Of a DNA stretch of 64,000 nucleotides, positions 1-10,800 are shown piece after piece. How positions within the stretch are numbered: the stretch's first letter is position 1; each line of letters begins with the position of its first letter. The stretch spans positions 1,116,001 through 1,180,000 of the forward strand of contig NC_003282.8 in the NCBI RefSeq assembly GCF_000002985.6. The letters run 5' to 3'. The DNA comes from Caenorhabditis elegans (lineage: Eukaryota > Nematoda > Chromadorea > Rhabditida > Rhabditidae). The notes beneath the pieces are model-generated. The model saw only the letters and a program-made list of their open reading frames with translations, was not told where the DNA came from and did not search any database. Made by a program: the position numbers and the translations under genes.

Positions 1-85
1 TTCTCATTTTTGAATCGTTTTCTTCAATTTTTAATGCAAAAAATGCAGAATTTTCATAAGTTATTGTAAAAGATCATTATCATAC

Positions 86-2666
86 CAAAGTCATGATATC
101 CACAGAGCTCATCGCAATAAAAATGGCTACACTTGTATAATAGTCCGTATACGTGGAAATCACATGTCCGCACTCTGTTGGTGCAAAGTTCCATGTCCAA
201 GAAATTGGGTTATATGTTATGAAGCATTTGTCGTCTGAAAAATTACTACAGTTATTAATAAATGGGTCTCATGACGAAACTACGGTAGCTTGAAAAATTT
301 GGGGGAAAAAAATTAATTTTCGATAATTTTCGAAAATCCGTAACTTTGTTAATTTTTTGAGATATTCCAATGATTTTTGTGTTAAATTGAGGATACATTT
401 TTAAATTTTATTAAAAAATACATTCAACTTGGTTTTATTTTGAATTTGAAAAATGTGAGTAGCCTGGTATTAGGCTTGAAGGCTTCAAAAAGTTAAGAGA
501 AAAAACACTTTTGAAAAAGTTTTTTTGAATTTTTTCTAATACATAGTTCATAAATTTCAGACTATTCAGATTTTCACGTACTAGTCATCATGTAAAATCT
601 GCAAGTTCTGTTTATTCCAGTCACTAAGAACTCGATAACCATGACCTCATTAGCATTAAAATATAAACTTACACCAGAAATAAGGGAAAATGTGACAAAA
701 CGCAATGAACCATACAATTCCGATAATGACTAATGTATTTTGGCGGGAAAATATGAATATAGCCTGAAAACGTTAGAAAAAAGTTGTTTTGAAAAAACTA
801 TTAAAAAACTGAAAAATTGTGACAAAAATTTCCCAAACTTATACCGAAATCAGTGTAGTGTAGACTTGCGATGTCTGTTTAAAATAATTTTTTAAGTGAA
901 ATTTAATATTTAAGTTTCAATTTAACACAAAAATCATAGAAAAATCTCAAAAACTGATAAAGTTATTGATTTTCGAAAAATGTCGAAAACTCGTTAGTTT
1001 TGAAAATTTACAGTTATTTCTTTTTTTTTGAATGCTTGCAGTGTTCTGAAAGAGAAATGAGTTTAATTTTCTGATTCAGAGCAAAAAAATTAGTCTAATC
1101 CAGATTTTAAATCAAAAGACTTCATAAATTTTGGGATTTGGCTCATTTTGGGCTCTTTCAGGCCACTTTAGGCCGGTTCAGGCCGAAACTCAAAGCCTAG
1201 CCATCATTATTGTTCTTTTATCTGTTGAAATACGCTCATTCTGAAAAATTTAATTTTACAGTTGCCAAACAACATTTGATCAAGCTACTTGAAAAAAGTA
1301 ACTCGAGTTTTGTAGTATTTCAAAATGTTCGAAATTTCGAAAACTTTCGAAAATCTGTAATTTGTTTAGTTTTTGAGTTTTTTCGTTGATTTTTGTGTCG
1401 ATCAAGAGGTAAGTGTTTGAATTTTCGTGGTAAAATAAAAATAAATTTTAAAAAATTCGAAACAAAATCCGAAAAATTGTTTCCAAAATTTTTTTCTCAA
1501 AATCTCAAAATTTCCCAACTGGTCCTTTATAGTTTAGTTTAAAGCTAACTTACTCTTGCCGGAATTGCAATTGAAAAAAATCTATTAAAAGAAATTGCCA
1601 AATGAGAATAAACACACGCGTCCCAGCACAAAATGTTCAGCTGACCGAGCAACTTGCCGAGCATGCCACCAACGTTTTGAGCTTGTCTGAAAATAATTAG
1701 ACTATGTTGAAATTTAGATAGTAATGCTGAATATTTTGTAAAATAAAAAAATTCCAAATTTTCAAAAAATCAATTTTTGTCAATTTTTTCAACAAAAAAA
1801 AATCAAACATTTCCAAAAATTCCAAAAACTCACATATAAGTCGTCGGTGCGGACCAAATAAAAAATACAAAAAGCACACCACTATTTGCAATTGAATGGC
1901 TTAAACAGAGAGTTCCGAAGGAGTTTTTGAGAATCGGATTCTTCATCACTACAGTAATCCCCAATAAATTAAAGATTAAGCCGAAAAATGCCACCTGAAA
2001 AATGGAAAATGAAAGAAAAATTGAGAAAAATTACGTAAAAATCCTTAAGATTCTGCAACCGCACAAAAGAGATTCAGTAAATCTACAAAAATCTACAAAT
2101 CTACAATTTAATCTGCAATTTCCACCATAAACCGACATCATAATTTGTATTCTAAATTTAGGAAAATACCTCATGAAAAAGGCAAAACTTCCTAAAAATC
2201 TACATAACTTAAATCTACAAAAAATTCCCCTAAATCTGCATAAGACTTTAGAAAACCTACACAATATCAATCGTAAATTCAAAAAAGAAACACCCCGTAA
2301 TTCCACACAATAAAATATACAAATCTACAAAATCTACACTTCCCGTAAATCCACAAAATTTCCTCAAATCTACACAAGCTCCCCGTAAATTTACACAGGC
2401 CCCCAGTAAATCTCAACAAACCCCCCCCCCCCTCTCCCGTAAATCTACACAATCTCTCCGTAAATCTACACAAGCTCCCAGACAATCTGCACAATCGCTC
2501 TCCGTAAATCTACACAAGCTTCCCGTAAATCTACAAAAGCACCACGTAAATCTACACTTACAAAGAAAATAATTGCAGCTGCTAAAAGCACATCCTCTCT
2601 GGTGATTTCTTGCAAAACCTCCGAATTTTCAGAAATCACCGGAGCCAAACTACTTGAGTTGGACAT
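86..2666 (-). CDS. Serpentine chemoreceptor, class X (srx-like), 5' part only
   Basis: Five exons on the minus strand, 2562-2666, 1834-1994, 1554-1686, 673-763 and 86-234, join in frame (639 nt, 213 codons) and the gene continues off the left edge. The start at 2666 lies just after an aatttcag site suited to trans-splicing. Predicted membrane segments: about residues 24-45 (LLAAAIIFF into VAFFGLIFNLLGI), the SFGTLCLSHSIAN helix, a third helix ending NRFFSIAIP, a fourth around VIIGIVWFIAFCHIFPYFW, and the start of a fifth (SVAIFIAMSSVDIMTL). The GQLN..CWDACVYSHLAISFNRF segment and the CxxxxP loop are typical of nematode srx receptors, which sit in the plasma membrane of sensory neurons and couple to G proteins. 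The remaining helices lie outside the window. Introns carry dispersed repeats. Family call is by pattern recognition; ligand unknown. Confidence 0.85.
2040..2561. repeat. Minisatellite-like array in srx intron 1
   Basis: A degenerate array of 17-18 bp units around ccgtaaatctacacaa fills most of the intron between the first two srx exons, with single-base drift between copies. It includes a run of 12 cytosines at about 2421-2432. The first exon's splice donor sits directly at the array's right edge, so the repeat reaches the exon boundary. Confidence 0.8.
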
Positions 2667-3169
2667 TTTTTGATCTGAAATTTGTCTGAATTTTTTTAAC
2701 GAGACTGTATTCATTAGTCAAGTCCCCACGTGAAAAGAGGCGTGTTCGTGGGAAAATGGAAGAAAAAAAATTTCGCCGAATTTTTTGTTTCGGGGAGAAT
2801 CAGACAGATGATGTGAGGCGGAAGAACTAATAGGGGTTTTCACGAAAGAAAGAAAAGAAATTCTGAAAATAGTAAAAAGTTCGCAGAAAAATGTATAAAA
2901 CTTATGATGTTACGAAAGTATTAATTTTAACTAAAAACTACGTGAAAAAATATTTTAAGAAGTAAAAAAAGTTTTGAAATTGGGGGTTTTTTAATTTAAA
3001 AATTTTGAAATTGTTGGTTTTGATCTACTTTCTGTACTTTTGGGTGAAGTTTTTGCGTTTTCAAATTTGAAAATGCTTTTTATCAAGAGTGTAGAAAAAA
3101 AAACAAAACATTTCAAAAAAGTTACAATTTTTGGAATTGTCTTTTGGCTTTTATTCTTATAGCAGGTTT

Positions 3170-3255
3170 ACAGAGCATATAGGCTTAGGCTTATGGGTAG
3201 GCTTAGGCTTAGCCATAGATTTAAGCTTAGGATTAGGCTTAGGCTTAGGCTCAGA
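3170..3255 (+). repeat. Interstitial telomere-like TTAGGC repeats
   Basis: Degenerate head-to-tail copies of ttaggc/cttaggctta, the nematode telomere hexamer, in the spacer between the srx gene and the next gene. Units are interrupted by variants such as catagattt and aagcttagga. Confidence 0.8.
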
Positions 3256-3754
3256 TTTTGTTTGAAAATTCTTATAACTTCCTAAGTTTTCAGAATTGAA
3301 TATATGAACGAAAGATCAAGCTTCTGCTTTTAAAAAAATCGACTTAAAATATAAATTGTGAAAATTAAATTTGAAGAAATATAACTAATTTCATCAATCA
3401 AAACTCTATTTTCTGAAAATCACAGAACACAGGACAGAGTTCTATATTGAAGAATTATAAATCTAATCAGAAACCACCCAAAAAAATGTTTGGAAAAATC
3501 TAATTTTCTCAATTCAGAAGCTGATCTCTCTGCCCCCAACCCATTTTTTCGGGAGAGTTAAGCTCCAGAAAATCACTGAAATAAAAACAGGTGAAATTTA
3601 AATATAAAATACAGAGAGATAGTATATGACGCGTGAAAATAAAGTTTGCTTTTTTTCTGACGAACTCTATTGAAAAGTTCAAATTTATCGTAGAATTTCG
3701 CTTTTAGTACTGAAAAATAGTGAAATCTGAAATTTTCCGGTTTTCAAAAATATT

Positions 3755-3865
3755 TTATACCAGTGTTGTGTAGCTCTCGGCTCTCGGCGCAAGAGAGAAA
3801 AATTAGGATTTTTGCCAAAAATGTGGTGTGCACTCGCCGAGAGCCGACTTTCTTCAATAGTAACA
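3755..3865. repeat. Small hairpin element
   Basis: The arms ggctctcggcg (about 3778) and cgccgagagcc (about 3835) form an inverted repeat around an AT-rich loop. No coding signal. The rest of 2667-5581 between the srx gene and the next gene holds dispersed hairpins (for example aggcgttaaaatgcctgc at about 4923 mirrored by gcaggcgttcaggcgcct near 5090) and no supported gene. Confidence 0.6.
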
Positions 3866-4914
3866 CAGGACTGTTACACAAAAACAGCAGGGAATTCAAA
3901 TTTTTTATTGAAAATTTTGAGAAATGGAGTTCGAGCACAGAAAATTTGCTAACATCGAAATATTCTAGACTTAAAATTTTTTAAAGAAATTTTTGAATAG
4001 TCATTTCGAATTCTCCATCCCTCAATTAGTTTATTCCAGAAATGCCAGAGCGCTAGCTTAAAGTCCCGTCAAATTCGGTGCATTGGAGTACGGTAGACGG
4101 TGTTTGCGTATTTCCGGAGCCACAGTAACCAACTGGTTTGAAAATCAAGCTAAAACCGTGAGAAGTTATGTTGTTGAATGCAAAAATAAACGAGGAAATA
4201 GAGTTGATAATGTTTTCTAGGAATGAAAACAGATTGAGTTCTGGAAAATTGAGAAAACAATATATATTTTTACCGCACTTTCCACTACTACAGAGTTCTC
4301 GTATAATATAGTGTACTTCCGAAAACTAAAAGCTATAATTATTTGTCATAAAAAAATAATTCCTGGGAGTACGGTAGAAGCTACAGTAATCCAAAAAAAA
4401 TCTTAAAAAAATGCTAGAAAATGAAAAATTTGAATTTGTTATTGTAATTTTTCGGAGGAAAAAAAAGTTAATTTGAGAACCCCCGGAAATCACTTTTTTT
4501 CGGAAAAAACCCGCTGCAAAAAACAATCTCAAAATTTTTGAAATATTTGTTTTTTCAATTTATTCGGGAGCTGCAGAGTGAGCTCATAGCTTTCCAACAG
4601 AGCGGAAATTAATTTTACTAGTCATTTTTTGCTACGTTGCGCATTATCTTTTGATTTTTTAGTGTACGTGACGCATCAATATTTGGAAATTTAACTTTTT
4701 TGAAAAAAAAAATGAAAAATCAAAGTTATTTCAAAAAATGTTTGCAAGATTTAATGATTAGGTAGCTTTAATTTCTGCATAGATTTTTAAGCCAAAAAAG
4801 TTTTTCTTTGATTTCTAGATTTCTCTAAAAATACAAAAACGCCGACTACCATATATGCCGGGACTTTTGAGTGAAAGATTTTTTTGTCATTAGAAAGTGC
4901 GAGGACCATAGGGC

Positions 4915-5115
4915 TTTTATGTAGGCGTTAAAATGCCTGCTACCTGATCTCCGCCTGCCCCTCGCTCAATTTCTGCACTAAATGCTTGGTGTTTATTCCA
5001 CAAAGTGCGAAAGGTGGTTCTTTGGCCGCGACCGACACTATTCGGGTCGTGGTGCAAGGCAGGCAGAGGTCGCCGCAAGGCGGGCGCGGCAGGCGTTCAG
5101 GCGCCTACAGGGAAG
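4915..5115. repeat. GC-rich inverted repeat (taggcg / cgccta family)
   Basis: The segment starts near taggcgttaaaatgcctgc and ends near gcaggcgttcaggcgccta, so its termini are imperfect reverse complements. A second partial member (gcaggcgttaaaatgcctgc) is at about 47175. GC content is well above the neighbourhood. Overlapping open frames here are short and lack splice support, so I treat them as chance. Confidence 0.6.
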
Positions 5116-5509
5116 CCCTAGCAGGCTCAAAAACTTTTTGGAATCTGGTCACTGGTTTTCGTGAAGCTTCTATGTATACATGAGGTTTTCTAAAGTCTGG
5201 AAAACAGCAAAAAAGTGTAGAAAAGTACGTGGGAAAATGTCAATTTTTTCTGAGAAAAAGGAGTTTTAACAAAATGATCTAGACCAGAGGTGGGAAAATA
5301 TTTGATAGTATGTTGCGAGACTGCGAATGATTTGAAAGTTCAACAAGTGTCTAAGTTGCTAAAATTATCAAAAACTTTTACAAAAGTTAAATTTGAAGAG
5401 CTAAATTTTAAGAATGACAAATTTGGCAACTTCCAAAGTTGCCGGAAACTTCAAAAACTGGTAGTTTATTCCAAAATAGCTATGTAGCACAAAATTTCAG
5501 GAGAAGATA

Positions 5510-5515
5510 TTTATT
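5510..5515 (-). promoter_or_regulatory. Polyadenylation signal AATAAA
   Basis: On the minus strand AATAAA lies about 67 nt past the stop codon (5582-5584) of the 331-aa secreted-protein gene, the normal place for a C. elegans poly(A) signal. Confidence 0.7.
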
Positions 5516-5581
5516 GGGTTGTGCAAAATCGAATTATATTTGAAAAATGTAAACAAAAAGGTCACTTGTAAGAAAATCGAA

Positions 5582-8500
5582 TTAATAAGCATTGGAAGCA
5601 GCAACTGGAGCCGGCGTGGCCGCTGGTGGAGCATCATTGGCGGCTCCCCAAGTTGGAGCAGCAGTTGGAGCACCTCCCCAGGTTGGTGGAGCAGCTGGAG
5701 CAGCTCCCCATGATGTTGATGGAGCAGCTGGAGCAGCTCCCCATGATGTTGATGGAGCAGTATTCTCGGATTGCCAGAGGTCAACGAGTGGCTGGGAGGC
5801 TGACATTGGTGGGGACTGAGCAGCTACTGGTTGTGGCTGGACGAAGGCGTTGGCGTTGTTGTTGTAGCCAGTTGGTGGGGATTGAGCAGCATTGTTGTTG
5901 TAGGATGGGTTCTGGAAGAAAATTGAATTGCATAATAAATTTTCCCTCAAAGTTTTGAAATATGAGCTTCAAAATAACCTAAAAAACATTGAAAAATATC
6001 AAAAACTGGCAAAGTTAGGGGTTTTCAGAAATTGAAAAAAAAATTTCTTAGGAAATTTTCTTTAAAACTCAGTGGTACATAGGCTAAATTATCGATTTTT
6101 TTTTTGCAAAATTCAATAAAATCCCGATGAAATTTTCAGTTTGAGAAGATTTTTGGAGAGAATTTCAAAATTTTTGGAAAATTCGTAGCTTTTTCAGTTT
6201 TTGAGAGTTTTTGGTGATTTTTGTGTCAAATTGAAGCTAAACTTTTATATTTTTTAGGAAAAAATAATTTTTAATTTAATATCGTCTTAGAAAGGTTCAA
6301 AAACATGAAAAATTCCTCTCAAATTCCTTATTTTTCGAATTTCAAAATTTTGAGATTTTTCGAAAATCCATAGCATTCTTAGTTTTTGAGACTTTTGGAT
6401 AAGTTTTGTGGCAAATTGAATATAAATTTTAAAATTTTACAAAAATTCATGTTTGGAGTGATGTATTCAGTAAAATAGCTGAAAAAAGTAGGCCTAATGC
6501 CAAATTCTCAAACTTTGGAATTTTCTAAAATTTTTCAAAAATCCAAAACTTTTTCAGTTTTTGAGATTTTTTAGTGAATTTAGTGTTAAATTAAAGCGGA
6601 AGTTTCAATTTTTATGGAAAAAACTAGTCTGAACGCTGAAAAACCATATTTTCTTCAAAACTAGACGCTTGAACTCGTCATATGGCTTAAATTTAGGGCT
6701 TCAAACTTCGAAATTCGGAGATTTTTTGAACATTCTCAACTTTCTTAGTTTTCAAGATTTTCTAGAGATTTTTGGGCCAAATTAAAGCTGAATTGTTAAA
6801 TGTTGTAGTGAAATTGTTTTAGTTATATAAAAACTAAATTGTGGTAAAAACCAAAAAGAAAGTCATTGGTCCAAAATTAAAAGTTTTGTTAATTCTGACA
6901 GAAATTTGAAAATCTATAACTTTTTCAGTGTATGAGATTTTTCAGTGATTTTTTTGCCAAATTTAAAGTAAATTTTGAAATTATTTAAAAAGGATTAATT
7001 TTAAATTTTCAAAAAATTTACTGTCTTCAAAACTAGACTTTTAGACTCGTAGGCCAAAATCTTCAAATATCGAAATTCCGCGGTTTTTTGAAAATTTATA
7101 ACTTCCTCATTTTTCAACATTTTTTTTGTAATTTTTGAGCCAGATTAAAGCAAAATCACTGAATTCCCAACAAAAAAAAATAGTCCTTAAAATATTCCCC
7201 ACCTGAGCAGCTGGAGAGGATCTTGGAGCACAGCACACGCACTTGACATTCTTATGATATTTCTTTGGCTCCCAGTTGGCCTCTGACAAGTAGGTAGAGT
7301 CAACCTTATGGAATCTTCCACGTCCATGTTTTCCGTCCTTCTCATCAGAATCCGAATCATTATCATCATCATCATCAGCTCCTCTCTTGGATCTCTTGAA
7401 TGTCTCATCATCATCATCCTTGGTAATAGCCAAGAATCCGAAGAGTTGATCGTTGGGAAGGGAAGTGTCACGACGGGCGGTCTGTTGGCAGCAGAAGTTA
7501 CAGGAATCTTCATCATGGGTAGCAACTTCGGAGCACTTTACACGAACGGCACGATTAGCTGGGACGGATGGGGCTCCACCGTAGTATGGCTGTGGGTGGC
7601 GATGATGGCGGCGGACAGAGTCGACGACGAGGAGCACGGAGGCGTCGAGGTCGCATACGAAGCCTGTAAATATTTTTCATCTTAAAATTCAAAATTTCAG
7701 CTTCAATTTAACTTAAAAACTGATAAAATATCTCAAAAACTGGAAAAGTTGTAGATTTTCGAAAATTTTAGAAAAAAACCATTTTAGTTAATTTGACAAA
7801 AAAAATTCCTGACTCAAATCAGTTTGTTCTACAGAATTTTAAAAAATTGGCTCTAATTTTACAATAAATTCAATAAAAAATCTCGAAAACTAAAAAAGTT
7901 ATGAATTTTCGAAAATGTTCAAAAATCTATTATATAACTTTCTCAATTTTCGAGATATTGGGATGGTTTTTGTGGTATTTTGAGGGTAAATTTTTGAATT
8001 TTCAAGAAAAATTAGTTTTCGATAAAAATTGTCGAAAAAATTTAATAGCAATAAAATTTGACTCTTCCAAAAAAAAAAGTCCAAAATTTCAAAAATTTTT
8101 GAAAATCTATAACTTTCTCAATTTTTGAGATTTTGGGATGGTTTTTGTGTCATTTTAAGGGTAAATTTTTGAATTTTGTATAAAAAATAATGGAAGCTAT
8201 CGTAACCTAGGAAAAGTGTGTTTTCTACCGAATTTCAATTTCTTTCAAAATATAAAATTTAAGCTTCAATTTGGCATTAAACTCAATGAAATTTTTTGAA
8301 AATTGTAGCTTTTTTGAAATTCTGCACCAACTAGATTAAATTTAATCTAAATAAATACTACAGTAACGCAGTTAATTTTGCCAAAAAATTTAAAAAAAAT
8401 TAATCTTTAATTTGACATAAAAATCAAACAATTATCTCAAAAACTGGAAAAGTTACAGGTTTTCAAACATTTTCAAAAATTCTAATTCTGATAAATTGGC

Positions 8501-9085
8501 CTAAGTTCTACAGATTTTTTGAAAAAAAAAAACAGTATTTTTGCAACAAAATTTGAAGAACTAGCTTAATTTTGATTTAAAAATTATTGAAAAATCTCGA
8601 AAACTGAGAAATTTATGAATTTTTCAAAATTTTTCGAAAATTTGAAAATTGACAAAACTACCTATGAATAAGTCAATTTTTTGATGATTCCCAAAAAATG
8701 TTACATTTTTGAAATAAGTTGGCTATTGCGGTTCAAACAAGTATAATCATAACTAGGTCTACGCAAATGCGCTCTATTGCCAAATTACTATAGCTCTTAA
8801 AATTTGAATTTTCACGAACTCACGATCTTGAATAAGTGGCTGCCAGTATCCTGGTCCGAATGCTGGGTATCCATATCCTCCTCCATTTCCATAACCTCCT
8901 CCTCCATACGATGGACGACCGCCGTAGCGACCAGCAGCGGCCTCTGACTTGACCTCTTCGGTGGGTGTTGGCTGCAGAAAATGTTTCAGATTATCCTAAA
9001 ATTGCGGAAATCCAAAAAAACCATATACCTTTGCACCGAGGACGGCGGCCAGCGAGGCGACTGTGAGAAGAAGAACGGTTTTCAT
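5582..9085 (-). CDS. Secreted low-complexity, Cys-patterned protein (PERM-2/PERM-4-like eggshell family), 331 aa
   Basis: Four exons, 9029-9085, 8824-8971, 7203-7663 and 5582-5911, join in phase to 996 nt. Residues 1-18 are a signal peptide (MKTVLLLTVASLAAVLG). Then come a Gly/Tyr-rich stretch (about 33-60), an RRHHRH segment, and cysteines at 72, 112, 123, 126, 127, 210, 212 and 213 in the pattern C-x10-C-x2-CC then C-x-CC. An acidic insert with dibasic sites (KRSKRG, then poly-Asp) lies at about 150-178. The tail (223-331) is rich in Ala/Pro and Asn with repeated PSTSWGAAPAA units. The plus-strand gene at 10801 has the same cysteine spacing, so they are paralogs. Known: C. elegans PERM-2 and PERM-4 are paired secreted proteins of the embryonic eggshell. 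I infer this is one of them but cannot tell which. A TATA box lies about 45 bp upstream. Confidence 0.88.
5950..7175 (+). repeat. Tandem repeat of about 180 bp in intron 3 of the 331-aa gene
   Basis: About six degenerate units in which a segment like tagctttttcagtttttgag is followed by gtgatttttgtgtcaaatt. Unit starts fall near 6180, 6364, 6538, 6735, 6906 and 7096. Related units in both orientations occur in intron 2 (7700-8660) and in the srx introns (about 300-420, 900-980, 1340-1430). Confidence 0.7.
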
Positions 9086-9129
9086 TTCTGAAAAGCGATC
9101 GAATGATGGATTTGTCGGCGGAGCCATGC

Positions 9130-9137
9130 TTTTATAG
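9130..9137 (-). promoter_or_regulatory. TATA box of the 331-aa gene
   Basis: The minus strand reads ctataaaagc here, about 45-50 bp upstream of the start codon at 9085, spacing consistent with a very short 5' UTR and strong TATA-driven transcription. The paralog has the same arrangement. Confidence 0.65.
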
Positions 9138-9729
9138 TTCGGGGGGAACATGGGATGGGCTCCGCCTACAGAAAAAAAAATCAAGAGGAAAAGCTTGAGG
9201 AAGATGAAAGTAGAAATGTCTGAGTTGATGGAACGGGGAAAAAAGAGGAAACATTGAAAAGATGATCGATAGATTTGCACCATATCTCGGCTAATTTTCA
9301 AGATATCAAAAAAATTGTAACTAGACAGTTATAGAAAAAGTAATAATAAATAACTTGCCAGTTGATAATTTTTTGATAAAACCAAAGGCTACGAAGATAT
9401 GAACTGTTAAAGTTGATCAGTAAATTTTTCATCGATGCACCAAAAAGAAGGGAATCTGAAGCATAAATAATGCATGTAAAACCTACTGCCAAAATTTTAC
9501 AATAAAACTACTCTCAATGCACCATAATCAGCATTTTTGTTCAGCAGCTCGTATCCCTCTTATGTATTTTTATAAATATCAATTTATTACAAAACTTTGT
9601 AAAACTATGTAATGCATATTTTACGTGTTTGCAATTTGCTCATTGATATGTAAATTGTTGAAATTTTATTGGCAAATCCATAGAGAAATCCATTAGGAAC
9701 ACTATAAATCACTCCAAAGCTTTCAATTC

Positions 9730-10108
9730 ACAAGGAAAGGAAGTCAATCTAGTCCCGGACTTTGAATCAGGACATATGCCTTTGAAAGCTTATGTTTAGA
9801 CTAGATCACCAAAAAAATTTCAGCGGCGGAACTCAACTCTGAACCCCTGAAAGCGCCATCTGAAAGTGCTCCAGTGCATTTTTTTGCTGAATTCTAGGTC
9901 AAGTAAATGGCCTTAAAAGTGGCTAGAGCGGTTAAAAATTGTTTTTGGGGGTCTTTAGGGTCAAACAAACAGTGTGGAAGCTTTTTGGAAATTTTTATTT
10001 TTTTCCAAAAATCTGAAATTTTTGCGGTGATCTAGGCTAACCATAAGCTTTCAAATGACATACGTCTCGATTCGAAGTCCGGGACTAGATTAACTTACTT
10101 TCCTTGTC
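9730..10108. mobile_element. MITE-like inverted-repeat element in the divergent promoter region
   Basis: The left arm (about 9730-9812, beginning caaggaaagg and containing tctagtcccggac) is matched in reverse by the right arm (about 10025-10108, ending ctttccttg). The arms are roughly 80 bp and share gaaagctta and ctagatcacc. No open frame lies inside. It sits between the two head-to-head paralogs, which otherwise share a 1.7-kb spacer. Likely a non-autonomous DNA transposon; family not named. Confidence 0.75.
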
Positions 10109-10762
10109 AGACAAATTTTTCACATAATACGTTAATTATCTATTTCATGCCCAAATTCCAGGTATTTGCACATTTCTCCATTCTCATTCAATTGCACTTT
10201 CACCCATCACGAGTTGCTCCATATGAAATCATCTGAAATGTCTGAAATTCCAAGCCCACTCAATCATCCCATTTCTCATATAACATGTTGCAATCAGGTG
10301 GGCGGCGGCTGCGGCCGGCAGGAAAAAGAGCCCAGCGGAATGTGTGATGGATTGAGCAGCGAAGAAAAAAGAAAATGGAAAAGCTGAAAAAAATAGTCGG
10401 TCGAAAAAAAAGTGACCTAAGGATGTGTTGCAACATGTGTCTGAGATCCAGCGGGGTTCAAAGAACTAATTTGTGTATCTTTTAGCAAAGTGTATTTTGA
10501 GAAAATCAACACATTTTGAACTAGAACACTGTAGAAAAACTGTTAAGGAACATTTTTCCAGTTGATCAAGTCCGAGTGATTCACCATGTATTGGAGCCTT
10601 TTGACTTGTTGGCTCAGTTACCACAGCTGTGAGATTTAATTCCAGGTTCCGTAGCAAACATTTTTGCGCTCCAAACCTTTTTGTTTTTTATCCAACGCCT
10701 AACGTTTTCCCCTCAAACTACAATGCCGAGTTCCCGCCTCCATATCTCTGGCGGATCTCAAG

Positions 10763-10770
10763 TATAAAAG
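10763..10770 (+). promoter_or_regulatory. TATA box of the 203-aa gene
   Basis: tataaaag lies 38 bp before the ATG at 10801, mirroring the divergent paralog. Confidence 0.65.
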
Positions 10771-10800
10771 CGGCGAAGCATCTTGGCTCCGATCATCATC

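Noticed and set aside
5592..5958. Plus-strand open frames over the Ala/Pro-rich tail of the 331-aa gene
   Set aside because: Antisense shadow of the repetitive exon 4; the minus strand frame has the splice-supported gene.
7308..7685. Plus-strand frame of 125 codons
   Set aside because: Antisense of exon 3 of the 331-aa gene (isoleucine run is the reverse of its Asp-rich coding stretch).
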